Of a stretch of DNA of 64,000 nucleotides, positions 57,581 through 64,000 are shown piece by piece. A model generated the notes under the pieces. It worked only from the letters and a program-made list of their open reading frames with translations. It was not told the origin of the DNA and ran no database searches. How positions within the stretch are numbered: the first letter of the stretch is position 1; every line of letters starts with the position of its first letter. The translations under genes were made by a program, and so were the position numbers. The stretch comes from Asticcacaulis machinosus (lineage in GTDB: Bacteria > Pseudomonadota > Alphaproteobacteria > Caulobacterales > Caulobacteraceae): assembly GCF_028550435.1 (NCBI RefSeq), contig NZ_JAQQKV010000002.1:744001-808000 (forward strand), in the 5' to 3' direction.

Positions 57581-58462
57581 ATGCCGGAACTGCCAGAGGT
57601 AGAAACCGTAAAGCGCGGATTGGCGCCGTCTTTAGAAGGTGCGGTTCTGTCGAATGTGCGCTTGAACCGGCCAAATCTGCGCTACCCGTTTCCCGAACGT
57701 TTTGCCGAACGGCTGAATGGCGCGACGGTTGTGCGGTTGGAGCGGCGGGCGAAATATTTACTGGCCTATATGGATACCCAAGATGTCTGGGTGACGCATC
57801 TGGGTATGACGGGACGGTTTCAGGTCACAGCTTTGGGTGACAATGCCGCCAAGGCGCTGGACGGTAATTACTACCATTCAGTTGATACGAATACTAAGCA
57901 CCTACATATGTCGGTGGTGGCTACCAAAGGCGACCAGACCCATCTGATAGATTATTACGATCCCCGCCGGTTCGGGTTTATGCTGCTGCTGACGCCAAAT
58001 GAGCTGAGCGCCTCAAAATGGTTTCAGGGTTTGGGGGTTGAGCCGCTGGATGAGGCGCTGAATGCAGATTTTCTGATGGCGCAATTTGCAGGCCGTGCCG
58101 CCAACCTCAAGACGCTACTGATGGCGCAGGGGCTGATCGCGGGTCTTGGCAATATTTATGTCTGCGAAGCCCTGTACCGCGCCCGCCTGAGCCCGGACAT
58201 GGCCGGACGCGATCTTTCCGCTGATGGTGCCGCACGGCTGTCGGCGGCGATTAAATCGGTTATTAGTGAGGCCATAGCGGCGGGTGGGTCATCGATCAGC
58301 GATTTTGCCGCCACGTCGGGTGAACTCGGCTACTTTCAGCACCGTTTCAAGGTCTATGACCGCAAGGGCCAGCCATGCCTGACGGAGGGTTGCGCGGGCG
58401 TGATCGAGCGCAAGGTTCACACGGGCCGCTCTACATTTTACTGTGCAACCTGTCAGAAATGA
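57581..58462 (+). CDS. mutM: formamidopyrimidine-DNA glycosylase
   Basis: MutM (Fpg) removes 8-oxoguanine and other oxidised purines. The start at 57581 gives MPELPEVETVKRGL, where Pro2 is the catalytic nucleophile after Met removal; the frame from 57569 would block this. Lys and the helix-two-turn-helix (LLMAQGLIAGLGNIYVCEAL) are present. The zinc finger has two Cys pairs, C-x4-C and YCATC at the end. The 293-residue length fits. Confidence 0.97.
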   Translation: MPELPEVETVKRGLAPSLEGAVLSNVRLNRPNLRYPFPERFAERLNGATVVRLERRAKYLLAYMDTQDVWVTHLGMTGRFQVTALGDNAAKALDGNYYHSVDTNTKHLHMSVVATKGDQTHLIDYYDPRRFGFMLLLTPNELSASKWFQGLGVEPLDEALNADFLMAQFAGRAANLKTLLMAQGLIAGLGNIYVCEALYRARLSPDMAGRDLSADGAARLSAAIKSVISEAIAAGGSSISDFAATSGELGYFQHRFKVYDRKGQPCLTEGCAGVIERKVHTGRSTFYCATCQK

Positions 58463-58502
58463 TGACGTTGTGGCGCAAGCTGTAACGGCGCAAGGCCCGG
58501 CC

Positions 58503-58511
58503 TTGTCCACA
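58503..58511 (+). promoter_or_regulatory. DnaA-box-like 9-mer
   Basis: TTGTCCACA matches TTATCCACA at eight of nine positions. It lies in the rpsT upstream region, about 1.1 kb before dnaA. A single match of this quality can occur by chance. Confidence 0.3.
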
Positions 58512-58536
58512 TGGGGAAAATTCCCAAATTACGTTA

Positions 58537-58565
58537 TTGACCTCAAGGCGGGGTTCGGTTATATC
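58537..58565 (+). promoter_or_regulatory. sigma-70-type promoter of rpsT
   Basis: TTGACC (58537-58542), a 17 bp spacer and TATATC (58560-58565) lie about 100 bp before the rpsT ATG. This is the best housekeeping promoter match near an unlinked gene here. Confidence 0.5.
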
Positions 58566-58663
58566 CCGCCCCTCTTGAAATTCATGTTTTCGCGGTCATG
58601 AACTTGATAAAGTTCACGGATTGCAGGACATATATCTTTTACTCTCGTCCCCAAAGGTGATGA

Positions 58664-58933
58664 ATGGCTAATAATCCCGGCGCCAAGAAGGCGATCCGCA
58701 AGATCGCCCGCCGCACTGAAGTTAACAAGGCGCGCCGTTCGCGCGTGCGTACCTTCGTTCGTAAGTTCGAAGAAGCCCTGAGTGCGGGCGACGTGGCTGT
58801 GGCCAAGACCGCTTTTGTTGAAGCGCAATCCGAGCTGATGCGTGCGGTATCTAAGGGCGTGGTTCACAAGAACACCGGCGCCCGTAAGGTGTCGCGCCTG
58901 GCGGCTGCCCTGAAGAAGCTGGCGGTTGCCTAA
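58664..58933 (+). CDS. rpsT: 30S ribosomal protein S20
   Basis: S20 is a three-helix 16S-binding protein of 89 residues. [20 protein letters not shown] and [19 protein letters not shown] match the family, and the tail [20 protein letters not shown] is canonical. It lies upstream of dnaA, as in Caulobacter. AAAGGTG precedes the ATG. Confidence 0.97.
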   Translation: MANNPGAKKAIRKIARRTEVNKARRSRVRTFVRKFEEALSAGDVAVAKTAFVEAQSELMRAVSKGVVHKNTGARKVSRLAAALKKLAVA

Positions 58934-59670
58934 CTAAGGATCTGCCTGTGCGGGGTCTATCCCTGATGCGGGCGGTCACTGCTGATTAAGCCTTTCCAGA
59001 AGGGCCCGACCGCTTATGCACGGGCCCTTTTGTTATGGCTGATGGCTGTCATTTCAACGCTATTGTGATCTCAGTTTTTCACTTTGTGAGGTGTGGTTAA
59101 ACCTTCCGGAGACGGTGAACTGCGTGTGTAAAAACCACTCGGAAAGGCCGAAAAATAAATCGTAAAAGATTTATTAAATTCTCTTTGCGAGCGAATAGGT
59201 TACCGGAGTCAACAGAAAATTCCGCACCGCCATGCAAATAGATTCGTTGACCGAGGCGCTGGCTTGATTAAGTTGTAGGTCTCTTCACCCTTTCCATCCC
59301 AACACGGATGAATTGGACACTGCGTGAGCTATGCTCGCGCGGTGGGAGAGAGACTGTCTCTGTTACACGGGTCGTTTGCGGCAATCAGCTATGATTTCGG
59401 GGCGCAGACGGATAAGCCTTGAACCTGTTCGACAGAGGCAAAAAGCGGACATCAATTCCGGTGGTGGCAAAAAAACGGCCCGACCGGCCTGATTGTTCGT
59501 GAAATCGGGGGCTGGCTTGTAAGGTGACGGGCATTGATCACCCTTAGGTTTGGGTGTGCAGGGAAACGTCTGTGCGGATGACGGGGCTGGCTATAAGTGG
59601 CGTGGCTTAAAATATCAGGGTGGTAGAGTTGAGTGTTGGTTTGGGGAATATTGATCGGGGCGATAACAAA
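58934..59670 (+). promoter_or_regulatory. dnaA upstream region
   Basis: 737 bp without a convincing gene. It contains the rpsT terminator, a near DnaA box TGTGGTTAA (59092-59100), an AT-rich inverted repeat AATAAATC..GATTTATT (59154-59175), and two GANTC sites, GAGTC (59206-59210) and GATTC (59241-59245). The second is followed at once by a -35-like TTGACC (59246-59251). In Caulobacter dnaA transcription depends on CcrM methylation of a GANTC site, so similar control is likely. The rest is probably the dnaA leader. I see no cluster of DnaA boxes typical of an origin. Confidence 0.6.
59001..59034 (+). terminator. rho-independent terminator of rpsT
   Basis: AGGGCCCG pairs with CGGGCCCT around a loop, followed by TTTTGTT. 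The loop holds TTATGCACG, one base from a DnaA box. Confidence 0.88.
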
Positions 59671-61212
59671 ATGCCAGGTTTAACAAACTGGTCACCGATC
59701 CTGCCTGAAACGGTATGGTCCAAAGTGGCGTCGGCGCTTCGCCAGGAGTTGGGTGACGGGCCTTATAATTCTTACGTAGCGCCTTCGGCGCTGAAGGTGA
59801 CGGTTGACGGTGATCCGGTTCTGGTGACGCCGACCGTGTATGCACGCGACTGGTTTCAGCGTAACGCTCTGCGTCGCATCCATGAGTTATGGGCGCAGTT
59901 CGATCCGGAAGGCCGGGTACTCGATCTGCAATCGCGCATCGATTTCGACACATGTGAGCGCCAGCGTCAGGCCCAAAAGGCTCTTTCGGAAACTTTAGAC
60001 GTTGCGAAATCGGTAAGCCGTTCAGAGTCTGATATGCCGTTGTCTTCAGTGAAGGCAAACGATGCGGCGATTGTCGCCGATACCGGTGTCTCAAAATCAA
60101 ATGAATTGTCAGGTCTTGAGGCGACGCAAGTCCAGGCTCTGGCCCAGGCGCGGGCTGATCTCAACCGCATTGCGGGTTTGCAGGATCGCCTGACCTTTGA
60201 AACCTTCGTCGCCGGCCGCGGCAATGAATTCGCTTATACGATGTCGCGTCAGGTGGCGGGCTGGGGTGATGGGCATTTCAATCCGGTATTTTTTCATGGC
60301 CCCTATGGTTACGGCAAGACCCACCTTCTGAACGCTATTGCCTGGGAAGCCAAGGTGCGCCGCCCGGATGCCAAGATCGTGTATCTGACGGCGGAGAAGT
60401 TCACCAATACCTTTGTCAAGGCGGTGATGGATCGCTCGCAAAGTGTCTTTAAAGAAGAAATCCGCAGTGCCGACCTGCTGCTGATCGATGATGTTCATTT
60501 TATCGGCGGCAAGACCTCGTCTCAGGAAGAGCTGTTCCATACCTTGACAGCGCTGATTGAAAAGAACCGTCGTGTCGTCTTTACCGCCGATCGTCCGCCT
60601 ACTCAGCTTACGGAAATAGAGGCGCGGCTAAGATCGCACTTGTCATCCGGTCTCGTCTGTGCTTTGGACGTGGCCGATCAGGCCTTGAGAATAGGCATCA
60701 TCGAGCGCAAGCTCGAACAACTGTCGCGTCGTCTGGGATTGTCCCGGATGCCGCATGTCGACGTATTACAATTTATAGCAGACAGCGTACCCGGTTCCAT
60801 TCGTGAACTCGAAGGGGCGGTGAATACGCTTGCCGCTTCGGCAGGTGCGCGTCTGGGGAGTTTGACTTTGGACGAAGCTATGGCCCTGTTGCAACCGAAC
60901 CTTAAGGTTTCTGTTGAGCGCCGTGTAACTGTTGATGAGATTCAAAAGCTGACGGCTGATCATTTCAGCCTGAAACAAGCCGACCTGCTGTCGGAGCGCC
61001 GGACCCGCAGCGTTGCCCGTCCGCGTCAGGTGGCTATGTGGCTGTGTAAGCAGCACACCACCCGTTCCTATCCGGATATCGGTCGCCGCTTTGGTGGCCG
61101 GGATCATACTACCGTTCTTCATGCGGTCAAAAAGATCGAGGAGCTGCTGCAAACGGACGATCAGATCGCCCGTGATGTTGAGGCCCTGACCCGTAAGTTG
61201 CGCAGCAACTAA
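59671..61212 (+). CDS. dnaA: chromosomal replication initiator protein DnaA
   Basis: DnaA binds origin boxes and opens DNA. At 513 residues it is close to other alphaproteobacterial DnaA. Domain I is LPETVWSKVASALRQELG; the AAA+ domain has Walker A as GPYGYGKTHLLNAIAWE and Walker B as LLLIDDVHFIGGKTSSQEEL; domain IV carries the signature RFGGRDHTTVLHAVKKIEEL. The usual Walker A GGVGLGKT is slightly altered but keeps GxxxxGKT. The ATG at 59671 is chosen; GTG at 59620 is in frame and would add 17 residues. A terminator follows. Confidence 0.96.
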   Translation: MPGLTNWSPILPETVWSKVASALRQELGDGPYNSYVAPSALKVTVDGDPVLVTPTVYARDWFQRNALRRIHELWAQFDPEGRVLDLQSRIDFDTCERQRQAQKALSETLDVAKSVSRSESDMPLSSVKANDAAIVADTGVSKSNELSGLEATQVQALAQARADLNRIAGLQDRLTFETFVAGRGNEFAYTMSRQVAGWGDGHFNPVFFHGPYGYGKTHLLNAIAWEAKVRRPDAKIVYLTAEKFTNTFVKAVMDRSQSVFKEEIRSADLLLIDDVHFIGGKTSSQEELFHTLTALIEKNRRVVFTADRPPTQLTEIEARLRSHLSSGLVCALDVADQALRIGIIERKLEQLSRRLGLSRMPHVDVLQFIADSVPGSIRELEGAVNTLAASAGARLGSLTLDEAMALLQPNLKVSVERRVTVDEIQKLTADHFSLKQADLLSERRTRSVARPRQVAMWLCKQHTTRSYPDIGRRFGGRDHTTVLHAVKKIEELLQTDDQIARDVEALTRKLRSN

Positions 61213-61238
61213 GACAGCTAAAACACAGATTAAAGTTA

Positions 61239-61275
61239 CGGGGTGCGGGGTCTTATGACCCCGCATCTTTTTTTA
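61239..61275 (+). terminator. rho-independent terminator of dnaA
   Basis: GCGGGGTC (61245-61252) pairs with GACCCCGC (61257-61264), followed by seven T. The stem core resembles the infB terminator. Confidence 0.92.
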
Positions 61276-61294
61276 CGTAAACGATTAAAAGATA

Positions 61295-61311
61295 TGGGGT
61301 CTCAGACCCCA
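61295..61311. repeat. short palindrome between dnaA and dnaN
   Basis: TGGGGTCT-C-AGACCCCA is a perfect 8 bp inverted repeat, again with the GGGGTC core. No T-run follows. Confidence 0.6.
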
Positions 61312-61403
61312 AACCCCATTTACAGGGCGCGGTTTGCACACTAATCTCCGCCCTCCTTGTTGCGCCGGTAAAAGATCGGCAGGGTAAAAATCGGGACGAT
61401 AAG

Positions 61404-62525
61404 ATGCAATTGATCATCGAGCGGGGCGCGCTTTTAAAGGCTTTGGGTCACGTACAAAACGTGGTGGAACGCCGCAATACGATCCCCATTCTGTCCAATG
61501 TGCTGTTGTCGGCCGAAGGCTCTCAGGTGTCGTTTTCAGCGACCGACCTTGACATGGAAATTGTCGATGTCGCCGAAGCCATCGTCTCCATTCCTGGGCA
61601 GATTACCGCCCCTGCCCACACCCTTTATGAAATCGTGCGCAAGCTGCCGGAAGGCGCCGATGTCGAGCTGAAGTTTGCGTCCGGTGAAGATCCGCGTCTG
61701 ACCGTTTCAGCCGGCCGTTCGCGCTTTGCCCTGCCGGTGCTGCCGGCCGGAGATTTCCCGGTCATGTCCGGTGACCACGAAGGGGTGACGTTTCAGGTCT
61801 TAAAAGAAGACCTTAAGCGCCTGATCGATAAGACCCGCTTTGCGGTGTCGACCGAAGAAACCCGCTATTACCTCAATGGCCTTTATTTGCACACCCTGAC
61901 CGAAGAGGGTTCCGGTTATCTGCGCGCCGTGGCGACTGATGGCCACCGTCTGGCTTTGGCTGAAATGCCGGCTCCCGACGGCTCAATGGGCGGCCCGGGC
62001 GTGATCGTGCCGCGCAAGACGATCGATCAGGCCCGTCGCCTGCTCGATGATGGTTCCGGCTCGGTCGAAGTGACCGTCAGCCCCGCCAAGATCCGCTTTA
62101 ATTTCGGTCAGGCGGCGCTGACGTCCAAGATCATCGACGGCTCGTTCCCTGACTATGGCCGCGTGATCCCAAAGAACAACGAAAAGATCATGCGCGTCGA
62201 TTCCGGCGTCCTGTCCAAGGCTGTTGACCGGGTGTCGACGATCTCGGCGGAGAAAAGCCGCTCGGTCAAACTGGCCATTGAGCCCGGTCGCCTGACCCTG
62301 ACCGTGCGCAATATCGAAGCCGGTCAGGCCGTCGAAGAGGCCGAAATCGACTACGACAATGACACCATCGAAATCGGCTTTAATGCCCGCTACATCCTTG
62401 ATGTTATGGGCCAGATCACCGGCGATGTGGTGGAGCTGCGCCTGAATGATGCGTCTTCGCCGACGCTGGTTATCGATCCGGCGGATCAGGGCGTACAGTA
62501 CGTTTTGATGCCTTTGCGCGTATGA
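61404..62525 (+). CDS. dnaN: DNA polymerase III sliding clamp (beta subunit)
   Basis: The beta clamp is a ring dimer that tethers polymerase III. Three clamp domains fill 373 residues: MQLIIERGALLKALGHVQNVVERR at the start, DKTRFAVSTEETRYYLNGLYL in domain II, and the conserved end YVLMPLRV. It follows the dnaA terminator by 130 bp and so has its own promoter, which I could not pick out. recF follows after repeat copy D. Confidence 0.98.
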   Translation: MQLIIERGALLKALGHVQNVVERRNTIPILSNVLLSAEGSQVSFSATDLDMEIVDVAEAIVSIPGQITAPAHTLYEIVRKLPEGADVELKFASGEDPRLTVSAGRSRFALPVLPAGDFPVMSGDHEGVTFQVLKEDLKRLIDKTRFAVSTEETRYYLNGLYLHTLTEEGSGYLRAVATDGHRLALAEMPAPDGSMGGPGVIVPRKTIDQARRLLDDGSGSVEVTVSPAKIRFNFGQAALTSKIIDGSFPDYGRVIPKNNEKIMRVDSGVLSKAVDRVSTISAEKSRSVKLAIEPGRLTLTVRNIEAGQAVEEAEIDYDNDTIEIGFNARYILDVMGQITGDVVELRLNDASSPTLVIDPADQGVQYVLMPLRV

Positions 62526-62531
62526 TCCTGT

Positions 62532-62675
62532 TCCTCCTCCCTACGCTTGCGTGGGGAGGTGCCGAGCCTGTCGAGGCGGAGGGGTCTCTTAGTGATCGGT
62601 GCCATCCCCCTCCGTCTGATCGCTTCGCGCTCAGACACCTCCCCATCTGCGCCAACAGGCTTGATAGGGAGGAGA
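62532..62675. repeat. nested-palindrome intergenic repeat, copy D
   Basis: Full copy starting 7 bp after the dnaN stop. Outer left CCTCC..GGGGAGG (62535-62558), a weak second hairpin, GTCTGA..TCAGAC (62614-62636), and outer right CCTCCCC..GGGAGG (62638-62672). The last arm, AGGGAGGAG, is also the recF ribosome binding site. Confidence 0.8.
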
Positions 62676-62682
62676 TCATATA

Positions 62683-64000
<1,318 letters not shown>

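Noticed and set aside
58934-59670. Replication origin upstream of dnaA
   Set aside because: Only scattered near matches to DnaA boxes are present and no cluster with an adjoining AT-rich unwinding element. In Caulobacter the origin is by hemE, which is not in this window.

Overview
This window looks like a GC-rich alphaproteobacterial chromosome segment, most likely from the Caulobacteraceae. The codon use, a rpsT-dnaA-dnaN-recF-gyrB run, a trpF-trpB-trpA-accD-folC group, addB-addA next to amgK-murU, and GANTC sites upstream of dnaA all fit. Asticcacaulis is my best guess at genus, but this is an inference from gene content and not a match.

Layout. 1-8 kb: the tail of a heparinase II/III-like gene, purH, a nitroreductase, a tandem pair of dienelactone-hydrolase-like genes, a PCu(A)C copper chaperone, and murJ-trpS. 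8-25 kb: the transcription/translation cluster rimP-nusA-ylxR-infB and rbfA-truB-rpsO-pnp. It is split by a 6 kb block holding purU, an unrecognised gene, a DUF418 membrane protein and a 919-residue adenylation/carrier/acyltransferase fusion. 24.8-26.5 kb: an AT-rich two-gene module (Panacea/SocA-type antitoxin plus a candidate PemK-like toxin), then a pentapeptide-repeat gene. 26.6-36 kb: a TonB-dependent receptor, trmD-rplS, an orphan PD-(D/E)XK nuclease, a sugar-dehydrogenase-like lipoprotein, small membrane proteins, a CxxC periplasmic protein and mmsA. 36-46.4 kb: one long overlapping run of an LPLAT-type acyltransferase, tsaE, amgK, murU, addB and addA, followed by trxA. 46.5-58.5 kb: folC, a small membrane protein, accD, trpA-trpB-trpF, a glucokinase-like protein that lacks key residues, an MFS transporter, carbonic anhydrase, an aldo/keto reductase and mutM. 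58.6-64 kb: rpsT, a 737 bp dnaA upstream region, dnaA, dnaN, recF and the start of gyrB.

How the genes work together. Most genes are housekeeping: ribosome assembly and initiation, RNA decay, replication initiation, recombination, cell-wall precursor flipping and recycling, and tryptophan, purine and folate metabolism. Many neighbours overlap by ATGA or GTGA, which indicates tight translational coupling. Accessory material is small and lies mostly in AT-rich patches.

The most unusual material is (a) the Panacea antitoxin/toxin candidate pair, (b) the single-chain adenylation-carrier-membrane acyltransferase, (c) a family of nested-palindrome intergenic repeats in at least five copies, where stem sequences differ but pairing is kept and one copy supplies the recF ribosome binding site, and (d) a 121 bp palindrome between trxA and folC. 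No rRNA, tRNA, CRISPR array, insertion sequence or integrase was seen. All calls come from reading the sequence; no database search was run.
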